A stretch of 64,000 nt of DNA from Bradyrhizobium nitroreducens (GTDB lineage: Bacteria > Pseudomonadota > Alphaproteobacteria > Rhizobiales > Xanthobacteraceae), in assembly GCF_002776695.1 (NCBI RefSeq), contig NZ_LFJC01000003.1:5390091-5454090 (forward strand), written 5' to 3'. Within the stretch, counting starts at the first letter, position 1. Each line of letters starts with the position of its first letter. Positions 28,566 to 36,602 of the stretch are shown here, piece after piece. The notes below the pieces were generated by a model that did no database searches, was not told the DNA's origin, and saw only the letters and a program-made list of their open reading frames with translations. The position numbers were made by a program, and so were the translations under genes.

Positions 28566-28713
28566 ACTCTCGTGTCCTGGACGCGATGCAACGCATTAGC
28601 CTTGCCTCGCAGAGCCGCGACCCGGATCGTGAGCGGATCACTCGGCAGCATGGGCCCCGGCTCTGCAGCGCATCGCTGAAGGAGCGCTGCGCTGCGTCCG
28701 GGGCACGAGAGTG
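28566..28713. repeat. dispersed intergenic repeat with imperfect inverted ends
   Basis: The left end (from about 28566) reads CACTCTCGTGTCCTGGACGC. The right end (to about 28713) carries its near complement, GCGTCCGGGGCACGAGAGTG. Pairing continues inward for about ten more bases with mismatches. The 148-base unit fills most of the gap between pccA and the next gene. Similar CACTCTCGTG-type units are common between genes in Bradyrhizobium by general knowledge. Confidence 0.65.
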
Positions 28714-28778
28714 CCCTATTTCCGTTGCTCGCAATGACGGAGTATGCTGCGGCCTCCGCGATCCTGTGAGACAGCACC

Positions 28779-29645
28779 ATGGCCTTTCGTTCCCGCCGCG
28801 AGAAATTGCGATCCATCCTGTCGGGCTCGGCCTGCATCCATCCGGGCTCGGTCTATGACGCGATCTCGATCCGCATCGCCGAGGACCTCGGCTTTCCCAT
28901 CGGCATGTTTGGCGGCTCGGTCGCCTCGCTCGCGGTGCTGGGCGATCCCGATATCACGCTGATCACGCTCACCGAGCTTGCCGAGCAGATGCGCCGGATG
29001 TCGCGTGCCTCCGCGCTCCCCGTGCTGGTCGATGCCGATCACGGCTATGGCAATGCGCTCAATGTCCGCCGCACGGTGCAGGAGCTGGAGGCGGCGGGCG
29101 CCGCCGGTCTCACCATCGAGGACACGCTGCTGCCGGCTGCTTTCGGCGAGGCGAAGACGCAGCTGATCTCGCTCGAGGAGGGTGTCGGCAAGATGAAGGC
29201 GGCGCTCGGCGGCCGCAGCGATCCCTCGCTGGTCATCATGGGCCGCACGGGAGCTGCCTCGATCACCTCGATCGAGGATGCGATCAAGCGTGCGAAGGCC
29301 TATGAGGCCACCGGCGTCGATGCGCTGTTCTTCACCGGCATCAAGTCGCGCGCCGAGCTCGATGCGGTTACCGCCGCGACGCGCCTGCCGATCGTGCTCG
29401 GCGGGGCGCCGGAGGATTTGAGCGCGCTCGACTATCTCGCCAGCCAGCGCGTCCGCATCGCGCTCCAGGGCCATGCACCGATCGCAGCGGCGACGCAGGC
29501 CGTCTACGAGACGCTGAAGGCGCTGCGCGAAGGCACGCCGCCGAAGAACCTTAAGGGGCTCGCATCCTTGGAACTGACGGCGCGCGTCATGCGCGAGGCC
29601 GACGTCAAGGCGCGCAGCGCCGATCTCCTCGGACTGAAAAGATGA
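28779..29645 (+). CDS. oxaloacetate decarboxylase, ICL/PEP mutase superfamily
   Basis: A 288-residue barrel enzyme. The superfamily features are seen: an early GSVYDAISIRIAED, the metal-binding DADHGYGNA loop, and IEDTLLP in place of the isocitrate lyase KKCGH loop. The length and wording match the biotin-independent oxaloacetate decarboxylases (PA4872 type), which convert oxaloacetate to pyruvate and CO2. A role in general 2-oxoacid turnover beside the carboxylase is plausible. Its stop overlaps the acylphosphatase start by four bases, so the two are coupled. Confidence 0.85.
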   Translation: MAFRSRREKLRSILSGSACIHPGSVYDAISIRIAEDLGFPIGMFGGSVASLAVLGDPDITLITLTELAEQMRRMSRASALPVLVDADHGYGNALNVRRTVQELEAAGAAGLTIEDTLLPAAFGEAKTQLISLEEGVGKMKAALGGRSDPSLVIMGRTGAASITSIEDAIKRAKAYEATGVDALFFTGIKSRAELDAVTAATRLPIVLGGAPEDLSALDYLASQRVRIALQGHAPIAAATQAVYETLKALREGTPPKNLKGLASLELTARVMREADVKARSADLLGLKR

Positions 29646-29941
29646 GCCGGGCGATCCTTCAGGTCATGATCCGCGGGCGCGTGCAGGGCGTCGGCTATCG
29701 GGCCTGGGTCGAGTATCGGGCGACGGCGAGCGGGCTCGAAGGCTGGGTCCGCAACCGCCGCGACGGCGGCGTGGAAGCGCTGTTCGCGGGCACGCCGAAG
29801 CACGTCGCCGACATGGTCGCGCTCTGCCGTCACGGCCCGCCGTCCTCGCGCGTGGACAGTGTGACGAGCGAGACGGCGAGCGTGGAAGAGCTGAACCTGC
29901 GCCGGGCAGGGGAGGCGTTTTCGGTGTTGCCGACGGTATAG
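29642..29941 (+). CDS. acyP: acylphosphatase
   Basis: A 99-residue protein, the normal family length. The phosphate-binding arginine is R20 in RGRVQGVGYR, and the catalytic asparagine is N38 in GWVRNRRDG. It hydrolyses carboxyl-phosphate bonds such as acetyl phosphate or 1,3-bisphosphoglycerate. The gene overlaps the preceding decarboxylase stop codon (ATGA), which suggests one transcript. A dispersed repeat with stable hairpins follows it. Confidence 0.93.
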   Translation: MSRAILQVMIRGRVQGVGYRAWVEYRATASGLEGWVRNRRDGGVEALFAGTPKHVADMVALCRHGPPSSRVDSVTSETASVEELNLRRAGEAFSVLPTV

Positions 29942-29964
29942 GTGGTCTCGCCGCGCAGATGGTG

Positions 29965-30103
29965 CGCTCCCTCGCCCCGTTCTTACGGGGAGAGGGGTGG
30001 GGTGAGGGGCTTCTCTCAACACGGGCGGTCGTCGATAGACCTGTACCCCCTCACCCGGATCGCAAGAGCGATCCGACCTCTCCCCGCAAGCGGTGAGAGG
30101 TGA
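29965..30103. repeat. multi-hairpin dispersed repeat between convergent genes
   Basis: This contains nested stems: CCCCGT-tctt-ACGGGG (about 29976-29991), GGATCGC-aaga-GCGATCC (about 30057-30074) and CCTCTC...GAGAGG near the right end. In addition, GGGTGAGGGG at the left pairs with CCCCTCACCC at about 30047-30056. The layout suggests a cruciform or a bidirectional transcription stop between the acylphosphatase and the convergent kinase. Units of this type (cctcaccc...ctctccccgc) are widespread in Rhizobiales by general knowledge. Confidence 0.7.
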
Positions 30104-30114
30104 AGAAGAAACAC

Positions 30115-31635
30115 TCACCTCGGCAGCTTCGAGATCGCCTCGCTCAGCTCGTGGATCTCGTACGGCTTGCGCAGGATCGGGAAATCGCCGCGCACGCCGG
30201 CGGCGACCTCGCTGTAGCCGGTGGCGAGCAGGATCGGCAGGCCGGGGCGGATCTCGCGGAGATGATGGGCGAGGGTGAGGCCGTCCATCTTGCCGGGCAT
30301 GACGATGTCCGAGAACACGAAATCGACGCCGTTGTTCTCGATCTCGCGCAAGGCGGCTTCGGCGTCGGCGACCCGGCGCACGTGGTAGCCGAGCTGCTCC
30401 AGGAGGCCGATGCTGACGATGGCGACGTCCGGATTGTCCTCCACCAGCAACACCGTGCCGCTGCCTTGGAACGCCGGCTCCCCCGTCGTCGCGTGCGATG
30501 GCACATCTTCTCCGCGCGGCAGGAGGATGGTGAAAGTCGTGCCCTTTCCGAGATCGCTTGCGACCTTCACGGTGCCGCCGGCCTGATGCGCGAAGCCGTG
30601 GACCTGGGAAAGGCCGAGACCCGTGCCTTTTCCGATCGGCTTGGTCGTGAAGAACGGCTCGAAGATCTTGTCGAGAACGTCGGAGGGAATGCCGAGCCCG
30701 GTATCGGCGACATCGATTGCGACGAAATCGCCGGCGAGGGGCGCCTCGTCCAGCACGACATTGCGCGCGCGGATCGTCACGGTGCCGCCGTCGGGCATCG
30801 CGTCGCGGGCATTGATGACGAGATTGAGCAGCGCCGTCTCGAGCTCGGAGACGTCGGCCTTGATCGGCCAGACGTCGCGGCCGATGTCGAAGGCCAGCCG
30901 TACGGAGCTGCCGATGCCGGCATCGAGCACCTCGCGGATCGCCGCGATGCGCTCGGCGAAATCAATTGCCTGCGGATTGACGCTCTGCCGCCGTGCGAAG
31001 GTGAGCAGCTGGTTGGTCAGCGCCGCGCCGCGCTTGGTGGCGGTCTCGATGGCCGAGATCGCGCGCTGAACCTTGGCCGCGTCGTCGGCGCCACGCTTCA
31101 GCATGTGGAGGCTGCCGCTGATGATCATCAGGAGATTGTTGAAGTCGTGGGCGACCCCGCCGGTGAGTTGCCCGAGCGCGTCGAATTTCTGGGACTCGGC
31201 GAGCTGCTTCTGCATCGCCTCGAGCTTGATCTGCGTATTGCGGCGTTCGGTGATGTCGCGCGTGATCTTGGCGAATCCGACCAGCTCGCCGTCCTCGTGG
31301 ATGGGATCGATGACGACGCTGGCCCAGAAGAACGTGCCGTCCTTGCGGACGCGCCAGCCTTCCTCCTCGTAACGGCCCTTTTCCCGCGCAATGCCGAGCG
31401 CGCGGGCCGGCTTGCCGTTGGCGCGGTCGGTCTCGGTGTAGAAACGGGAGAAATGCTGGCCGAGGATCTCCGAGGGGGAATAGCCCTTGATCCGCTCGCC
31501 GCCGATATTCCAGCTGGTGATGATCCCCTTGGGATCCAGCATATAGAGCGCGTAGTCGGCAACCCCCTCAACCAACAGCCGGAAACTGCGTTCGCTCTCG
31601 AACAAGTCTCTCTGTTGACTGAACTTTTCGACCAT
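30115..31635 (-). CDS. PAS-domain hybrid sensor histidine kinase
   Basis: A 506-residue cytosolic hybrid kinase, started at the ATG at 31635 where the protein-like sequence (MVEKFSQQRDLFESE) begins. A PAS domain (about 15-135) is followed by HisKA with GGVAHDFNNLLMIISGS, a HATPase domain (DTGLGIPSDVLDKIFEPFF) and a C-terminal receiver with its aspartate in VFSDIVMPGKMDG. The architecture resembles that of the kinase at 22577-25042 but with one PAS unit instead of three. No cognate regulator is adjacent. Confidence 0.88.
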   Translation of the reverse strand: MVEKFSQQRDLFESERSFRLLVEGVADYALYMLDPKGIITSWNIGGERIKGYSPSEILGQHFSRFYTETDRANGKPARALGIAREKGRYEEEGWRVRKDGTFFWASVVIDPIHEDGELVGFAKITRDITERRNTQIKLEAMQKQLAESQKFDALGQLTGGVAHDFNNLLMIISGSLHMLKRGADDAAKVQRAISAIETATKRGAALTNQLLTFARRQSVNPQAIDFAERIAAIREVLDAGIGSSVRLAFDIGRDVWPIKADVSELETALLNLVINARDAMPDGGTVTIRARNVVLDEAPLAGDFVAIDVADTGLGIPSDVLDKIFEPFFTTKPIGKGTGLGLSQVHGFAHQAGGTVKVASDLGKGTTFTILLPRGEDVPSHATTGEPAFQGSGTVLLVEDNPDVAIVSIGLLEQLGYHVRRVADAEAALREIENNGVDFVFSDIVMPGKMDGLTLAHHLREIRPGLPILLATGYSEVAAGVRGDFPILRKPYEIHELSEAISKLPR

Positions 31636-31742
31636 TCCGGGACCCTGCCTCAACGGGGGCAAACGCCGGAGGGGTCGAATGGTTCCCGGAGGGTGGGATA
31701 TTTTTAGGCAAATCTTTCGCCTCGCATGCCGACGGCACCCAC

Positions 31743-31771
31743 TTGACAGTGGAACGGTTGCGTCAGATATT
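31743..31771 (+). promoter_or_regulatory. predicted sigma-70 promoter of the GbsR operon
   Basis: A perfect TTGACA -35 box at 31743-31748 is followed after 17 bases by GATATT (31766-31771), a fair -10 box. Transcription would begin about 7 bases later, at or next to the ATG at 31778, giving a leaderless mRNA. No Shine-Dalgarno sequence is present upstream of that ATG, which agrees. Confidence 0.5.
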
Positions 31772-31789
31772 TCTGTTATGACAGAAATA
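31768..31789. promoter_or_regulatory. operator palindrome overlapping the GbsR start codon
   Basis: A perfect inverted repeat, TATTTCTGT-TATG-ACAGAAATA, covers the -10 box and the ATG of the GbsR/MarR-type gene. The 9-base arms and 4-base spacer suit a winged-helix dimer. Binding there would block RNA polymerase, so autorepression of the three-gene operon is the likely outcome. Confidence 0.65.
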
Positions 31790-32335
31790 ACCGGAAAGAA
31801 GAAACTCCCCGCCGCCGTCGAGCGCTTCATCCTGCATTGGGGCGACATGGGGGATGAGTGGGGCGTCAACCGCTCGGTCAGCCAGATCCACGGGCTGCTC
31901 TATCTCGCGGAGGCGCCGATGACGGCGGAGGACATCGCCGATGCGCTCGGCATGGCGCGCTCCAACGTCTCCAACTCGCTGAAAGAGCTGCTAGCATGGA
32001 ACCTGATCCGGCGCGTGCCGATCCTCGGCGACCGCCGCGACCATTACGAGGCCGAGACCGACATCTGGGAGGTCGCCGCCAGGATCGCCGCGCGCCGCAA
32101 GGAGCGGGAGCTCGATCCTGCAATCGCGGCGCTCCGGGCCTGCGTGTCCGACGCCGCCGTCGATCCCACCGTCAATCCGGTCGCGAGCAAACGGTTGAAG
32201 GAGATGCTCGCCTTCACCGAGCTCGCCGACCACTGGTTCATGCAGATGCTGAAGGTGCCGCGGCCGCGGCTGGTCGCCTTGATGCGGCTTGGCGAGAAGA
32301 TCGCCAACCTGCTGCCGCTGGGCAAGGTCAAATAG
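31778..32335 (+). CDS. GbsR/MarR family transcriptional regulator
   Basis: A 185-residue protein with a MarR-like winged helix (about 25-95; MTAEDIADALGMARSNVSNS) and a helical C-terminal part as in GbsR, the choline/betaine-responsive repressor family. The ATG at 31778 lies inside a palindrome and has no Shine-Dalgarno site; the frame extends to 31679, but the upstream residues are not protein-like. It is first in an operon with a DUF4166 gene and a TIGR01777 fusion gene, which it probably represses. Confidence 0.88.
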   Translation: MTEITGKKKLPAAVERFILHWGDMGDEWGVNRSVSQIHGLLYLAEAPMTAEDIADALGMARSNVSNSLKELLAWNLIRRVPILGDRRDHYEAETDIWEVAARIAARRKERELDPAIAALRACVSDAAVDPTVNPVASKRLKEMLAFTELADHWFMQMLKVPRPRLVALMRLGEKIANLLPLGKVK

Positions 32336-32351
32336 TTTCGAGGAGGGTGCT

Positions 32352-33017
32352 ATGACGTCGGCTCGCTTGTCAGGCTTAGGCGCAACGCCCTCCGCTCACA
32401 TCAGGCTGCTCGACGACCGCCGCTTCCATGCGCTGTTGCCGGACGAGGATTGGGGCCGACTGCCGCTCGCGACCTGGCGGCGCTTTTCCAAGCGCGTCGC
32501 CGACGGCGACAGCGTGGTCTATGTCGGCGTGGTCGACGAGGTCTTTTTCAGCGACATCGGCTGGTGGCTCGCACAAGCCGTGCGCATGATCGGCGGGCCG
32601 CTGCCGACCGGCCGAGACGTTGGCGTGCCGATGATCGTCAGCGTCACCGAGGACGCCGCGACCGGCGGCCAGACCTGGACCCGCATCTGCGCGCGCAAGC
32701 GCGGCTTTCCGCAAGTGATCCATTCCGCCAAGCGCTTCGCCGGCCCGACCGGGCTCGAGGAGTATGTCGGCTTCGGCATTTCCATGGCGCTGCGTATCGC
32801 GGTCGAGGGCGAGGCGCTGACCTTCCGCAGCGCGGGTTATGGGCTCCAGCTCGGACGCCTCTGGGTCCCGCTGCCGCAATGGCTCACGCCGGGCGATCTC
32901 ACCGTGACGCACCGCGACCTCGGCGCGGGCGCCTTCCGCTTCACCCTCGATGTCATCCATCCGCGTTACGGCGCGCTGATCCACCAGTCCGCCGTGTTCA
33001 GGGAGACCGTGTCATGA
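32352..33017 (+). CDS. DUF4166 domain-containing protein
   Basis: A 221-residue protein starting at the ATG at 32352 with AGGAGGG upstream. Nearly the whole length is one DUF4166-like domain (EDWGRLPLATWRRFSKR near the start, then mixed strands ending FRETVS). Elsewhere this domain is often fused to saccharopine-dehydrogenase-like proteins; no enzymatic activity is established for it. The stop overlaps the next start by four bases, so it is coupled to the epimerase-fusion gene. Confidence 0.78.
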   Translation: MTSARLSGLGATPSAHIRLLDDRRFHALLPDEDWGRLPLATWRRFSKRVADGDSVVYVGVVDEVFFSDIGWWLAQAVRMIGGPLPTGRDVGVPMIVSVTEDAATGGQTWTRICARKRGFPQVIHSAKRFAGPTGLEEYVGFGISMALRIAVEGEALTFRSAGYGLQLGRLWVPLPQWLTPGDLTVTHRDLGAGAFRFTLDVIHPRYGALIHQSAVFRETVS

Positions 33018-34450
33018 CCCCGTTGTTGTGGACGCTCATCGCCATCCAGATCGCGATGGGCGTGTTCGACACCTTCTATCACCACGAGTTCACCGAGCGA
33101 CTGGCCTGGCGTCCGTCGCAGCGCTTCGAGCTGAAGCTGCACGGCCTCCGCAACATGCTTTATGCGCTGCTGTTCCTGCTGCTCGGCTGGCTCGAGGTCT
33201 ATGGCGTGCTGGCGCTCTTGATCGTCGCCGTGCTGGTCGCCGAGATCGTCATCACGCTGATGGATTTCGTCGAGGAGGATTTGAGCCGAAAGCTGCGGCC
33301 GAGCGAGCGCATCAATCATACGCTGCTCGCGATCAATTACGGCGCCATCCTGGTGCTGCTGATGCCGGTGCTGATCGACTGGGCGATGCAGCCATTCGGT
33401 GTGTCTGTCGTGTATCAGGGCCTGCTCAGCATCGCCGCCACCGCCTGCGCGGCCGGCGCTGCGCTCTGCGGCGTCAGGGATTTTGCGGCGATGCGCCGGC
33501 TCGGCCGCATGCGCAGCGTGCCGCCGGCCGGACTCGTCGAGAAACTCCCGGGCCGCAAGACCGTGCTGGTCACAGGCGCCACCGGCTTCATCGGCAGCCG
33601 CCTCGCGGCGAGTCTTGCCGGGGCAGGGCACAACGTCATCGCGCTCATCCGCAATCCCGCCAAGGCCGAAATGCTGCCGCCGCCGGTGACGCTGGTCACC
33701 AGCCTCGATCAGCTCGCCGCCGACACCCGGATCGATGCCATCGTCAATCTCGCCGGCGAGCCGATCGGCAACGGTCTGTGGACCGAGGCGAAGCGGGCGA
33801 AGATCATCGGCTCGCGCGTCGATATGACGGGCGAAGTGGTGAAGCTGATCGCGCGGCTCGACCGCAAACCCGAAGTGCTGGTCAGCGGCTCCGCGATCGG
33901 CTGGTACGGATTGTGGGCGGACCAGGTCCTGACGGAATCGGCGAAGTCGCACGCCTGCTTCAGCCATGAACTGTGCGCAGCCTGGGAGAAGGCGGCGCGG
34001 CCGGCGGAGGAACTCGGCGTCCGCGTGGTCTATTTGCGCATCGGCCTCGTGCTCGGCACCGAAGGCGGCTTCATCACGCGGATGCTGACGCCGTTCGAAT
34101 TCGGCCTCGGCGGCCCGCTCGGCACCGGCCGGCAGTGGATGTCCTGGATCGAGCGCGACGACCTCATTCGCCTCATCGCCTATGTCTTGGCGACGCACGA
34201 TCTCACCGGCCCTGTCAACGCCACCGCGCCGATCCCGGTCACGAATGCAAAGTTCACCGAGGAGCTCGGCCGCCGGCTGCGTCGGCCCGCCGTGTTCCGC
34301 ATTCCCGGCGGCCTCTTGCGCCGGATCGGCGGCGGCTTTGCCGACGAGCTTCTGCTTGGGGGGCAGCGCGTGCTGCCCAACAAGGCGCTGAGCCGCGGCT
34401 TTGTATTCCGGCACGAGACGCTGCGCAGCGCGTTCGAGGCGATCTTGTGA
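33014..34450 (+). CDS. membrane domain fused to TIGR01777 NAD(P)-dependent epimerase
   Basis: A 478-residue fusion. Residues 1 to about 165 form four or five membrane helices with a histidine pair (FYHHEF) near the start. From about 180 onward is an extended SDR of the TIGR01777/SDR39U1 family, with TGATGFIGSRLAASL, NLAGEPIG and GSAIGWYG. The epimerase part alone is about 300 residues in most bacteria, so the membrane part is an addition that ties it to the inner membrane. The start is the ATG overlapping the DUF4166 stop. The substrate is unknown. Confidence 0.83.
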   Translation: MTPLLWTLIAIQIAMGVFDTFYHHEFTERLAWRPSQRFELKLHGLRNMLYALLFLLLGWLEVYGVLALLIVAVLVAEIVITLMDFVEEDLSRKLRPSERINHTLLAINYGAILVLLMPVLIDWAMQPFGVSVVYQGLLSIAATACAAGAALCGVRDFAAMRRLGRMRSVPPAGLVEKLPGRKTVLVTGATGFIGSRLAASLAGAGHNVIALIRNPAKAEMLPPPVTLVTSLDQLAADTRIDAIVNLAGEPIGNGLWTEAKRAKIIGSRVDMTGEVVKLIARLDRKPEVLVSGSAIGWYGLWADQVLTESAKSHACFSHELCAAWEKAARPAEELGVRVVYLRIGLVLGTEGGFITRMLTPFEFGLGGPLGTGRQWMSWIERDDLIRLIAYVLATHDLTGPVNATAPIPVTNAKFTEELGRRLRRPAVFRIPGGLLRRIGGGFADELLLGGQRVLPNKALSRGFVFRHETLRSAFEAIL

Positions 34451-34454
34451 GAGG

Positions 34455-35309
34455 TCAGGTGGCGGCGACAATCCGGAACGTCGCCGCTACCGCGCGCAGC
34501 GCCGCGAGCTTGGCGGGATCGCTGACCTTCGAATGCAGCATCACCTTCGAGCGGCCGAGTGTTGGCAGTCTATGCGCGGGTCCAATATCGACCAGGCCGG
34601 GCGGCGCGATCCGCCGCGCCAGCGGCGCGATCGCCAGTCCCGCGAGCGCGGCGGCAACCACCGCCGTCACGCCGCCACCGACGAAGCGTTCGCGCCAGGC
34701 GATTCCGGCCTTATCGAGCGCGCGCACCGCGATGGCGTGGACGCCGCACGGCGGAGCGAGCGTTGCCAGCGGCAGCGCTTCGCCCTTCGGCAGCGTCAAA
34801 CGTCGTGCGGCGAACCAGCCAAACTCGTCCTCGGTCAGCTTCTCGCCGCCGCGGCGGCTGCCTTCCTGGCGGACGATCACCGCATCCAGCTCGCCCGCGT
34901 CGTAAGCGTCCTGCATCTCGCGCGAGAAGCCGATGGTGACGGCGAGGGTGAGGTTTGAAGACATGGCGTGCAGGCGTTCGAGCAGCGGTACCAGCTCCGG
35001 GCCCGCGGCGTGATCGGAAATGCCGAGCGAGAGCGACTGCGTGGCGGGAGCCTCGCCTGATAACGCGAGGTCGTGCGCCGCCATCAGCGCGCGGGCGCGG
35101 TCGAGGAAGCTGGCGCCATCTGCCGTGAGCCGGACCGCGCGGGGTGAGCGTTCGACGAGGCGTCTTCCGAGCAGCGTCTCCAGCCGCTGCAGCTTGAGAC
35201 TGACCGCCGCCTGCGTCGTGCCGAGCGCTTCGGCCGCACGCGTAAAGCTCTGGAGGTCGGCGACCAGCAGGAAGGCCTGCACCGTGGCGATGTCGAGCGT
35301 TGCTGTCAT
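34455..35309 (-). CDS. LysR family transcriptional regulator
   Basis: A 284-residue regulator. The N-terminal helix-turn-helix (about 5-65; SFTRAAEALGTTQAAVSLKLQRLE) is typical, followed by a substrate-binding-like effector domain (about 90-280). It is divergent from the tautomerase gene with a 113-base gap carrying a dyad of LysR type, so it likely activates that gene and represses itself. It ends four bases after the convergent epimerase fusion. Confidence 0.92.
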   Translation of the reverse strand: MTATLDIATVQAFLLVADLQSFTRAAEALGTTQAAVSLKLQRLETLLGRRLVERSPRAVRLTADGASFLDRARALMAAHDLALSGEAPATQSLSLGISDHAAGPELVPLLERLHAMSSNLTLAVTIGFSREMQDAYDAGELDAVIVRQEGSRRGGEKLTEDEFGWFAARRLTLPKGEALPLATLAPPCGVHAIAVRALDKAGIAWRERFVGGGVTAVVAAALAGLAIAPLARRIAPPGLVDIGPAHRLPTLGRSKVMLHSKVSDPAKLAALRAVAATFRIVAAT

Positions 35310-35325
35310 TATAGATCGTTATCAC

Positions 35326-35350
35326 TGGTATCAATAAAGATAAGATACCA
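35326..35350. promoter_or_regulatory. LysR-type binding site
   Basis: TGGTATC and GATACCA form 7-base inverted arms separated by exactly 11 bases (35326-35332 and 35344-35350). This is the T-N11-A arrangement expected for LysR regulators. It lies in the divergent promoter between the LysR gene and the tautomerase. Confidence 0.6.
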
Positions 35351-35422
35351 AAATGACGGCCGAGGGTCTAGCTTCTCCTCAACGCCGCGCAACACCCGCG
35401 CAGCATCTCGAGGAGAACGACC

Positions 35423-35845
35423 ATGCCGCTGATCACCGTGTCCTACACCACCTCCCGCCAGTCGCCCTCGCTGAAGGCCGACATCGCGAACGCGGTGTCC
35501 GAGCTCACCGCAAAAATCCTGCACAAGGATCCCAAGGTGACCGCGATCATCGTGAAGTCGGTCGACGCCGATGACTGGTTCGCCGGCGGCAAGTCGCTGG
35601 CCGAGCAGAATCTCGCCAGCTACTGGCTCGACATCCACGTCACCGAAGGCACCAACACCAAGGACGAGAAGGCGGCCTATCTCGCCGCGATGTTCAAGCG
35701 CATGGCCGAGATTTTGGGCCCGCTGCATCCCGAGACCTATGCCCATGTCGACGAGGTCAAGGGCGACGCCTACGGGTTTGGCGGCCTGACCCAGGAACGG
35801 CGCTACATCGCCGGCAAGCTCGATGTCGCGCTGAAGGCAGCGTAG
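35423..35845 (+). CDS. tautomerase-family protein
   Basis: A 140-residue protein beginning Met-Pro, which leaves the catalytic N-terminal proline (MPLITVSYT) of the 4-oxalocrotonate tautomerase superfamily. It is about twice the size of a minimal subunit, like the fused members (cis-CaaD, MSAD), so it likely assembles as a trimer. An AGGAGAACG site precedes the ATG. It stands alone under the divergent LysR regulator. Whether it isomerises, dehalogenates or decarboxylates cannot be told by eye. Confidence 0.85.
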   Translation: MPLITVSYTTSRQSPSLKADIANAVSELTAKILHKDPKVTAIIVKSVDADDWFAGGKSLAEQNLASYWLDIHVTEGTNTKDEKAAYLAAMFKRMAEILGPLHPETYAHVDEVKGDAYGFGGLTQERRYIAGKLDVALKAA

Positions 35846-35852
35846 GGCCGCA

Positions 35853-35882
35853 GGCCGCGGGTGAGCCCTCGCACCCGCGGCC
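35853..35882. terminator. hairpin between convergent genes
   Basis: A perfect 11-base stem, GGCCGCGGGTG and CACCCGCGGCC, with an 8-base loop lies between the tautomerase and the convergent DnaB-like gene. There is no T-run on either side, so it may only help to stop or stabilise both transcripts. Confidence 0.5.
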
Positions 35883-35888
35883 CGACCG

Positions 35889-36602
35889 TCAACCTGCCGC
35901 GCGGAACTGAACTTCGGAATTGTTCAGGAAGCACGTCTTGTCGAACAGCGTCAGGTCCAGCGGGTTCGGCAAGCGGACGTCGCTGAGATCGGGGCAGGGC
36001 TTGACCGCGGGATCGTAGGATCGATCGATCTGCGATATGCAGACGACGATCAGCCCCTGGTCGCGTGCGAACGATTTCAATGCGCGCACTTGAATGGTCA
36101 GATCGGGGTTTTCGCGTCTCTGGTCGAGCAGTTGCAGATAGTCGATCACCACGAACGTGCCGCGTTGCGCTGTGGCCATCTGCTTGACGACATAGTCGGC
36201 GCTGATCGCGTCGGAGCAATCGACCTCGAATAATTTGTCGAACTGTGCCGGCTCCACGCCGATTGCGCGCAGGCGATCCAGCACGTCTTTCTCGGTGTAT
36301 TCGAGCGAGAAGAACGCGGCGCGTTGGCCCGACTGCATGGCTTCCACCGCAAGCGCGAGGCTCATCAGCGTCTTGCCTTGACCCGGCCGCGCGCCGACCA
36401 GCACGAGGTCGCCGGGACGGAATTGCGGGAACAGCCTGCTGGCGGGCGTCAGCGCGGCGGCTTTCGCTGCGAGCATGCTCCAGGCGGAAAACCCCTCCGT
36501 CGCGGCGACGCGGTCGAGTGCGTCGTGCAGCGCAATGCCCGCCTCGCGGGACAGGCGCTTGGCTTGTCGCTTCAGATGATAGATCGGCGCAGAAAGTCTC
36601 AT
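35889..36602 (-). CDS. DnaB-like RecA-fold ATPase with N-terminal helical motif
   Basis: A 237-residue protein. Residues about 60-235 form a DnaB C-terminal-type RecA fold: Walker A is GARPGQGKT, FFSLEYTEKDV resembles DnaB motif H1a, and Walker B is VVIDYLQLLDQRR. A later SQIDRSYD segment may be the sensor region. The DnaB N-terminal domain and linker are missing. Instead, residues 5-48 form an amphipathic helix pair (LKRQAKRLSREAG, ALDRVAATEGFSAWSML). Without a partner domain it is unlikely to be the replicative helicase; its role is unknown. Confidence 0.75.
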   Translation of the reverse strand: MRLSAPIYHLKRQAKRLSREAGIALHDALDRVAATEGFSAWSMLAAKAAALTPASRLFPQFRPGDLVLVGARPGQGKTLMSLALAVEAMQSGQRAAFFSLEYTEKDVLDRLRAIGVEPAQFDKLFEVDCSDAISADYVVKQMATAQRGTFVVIDYLQLLDQRRENPDLTIQVRALKSFARDQGLIVVCISQIDRSYDPAVKPCPDLSDVRLPNPLDLTLFDKTCFLNNSEVQFRAAG

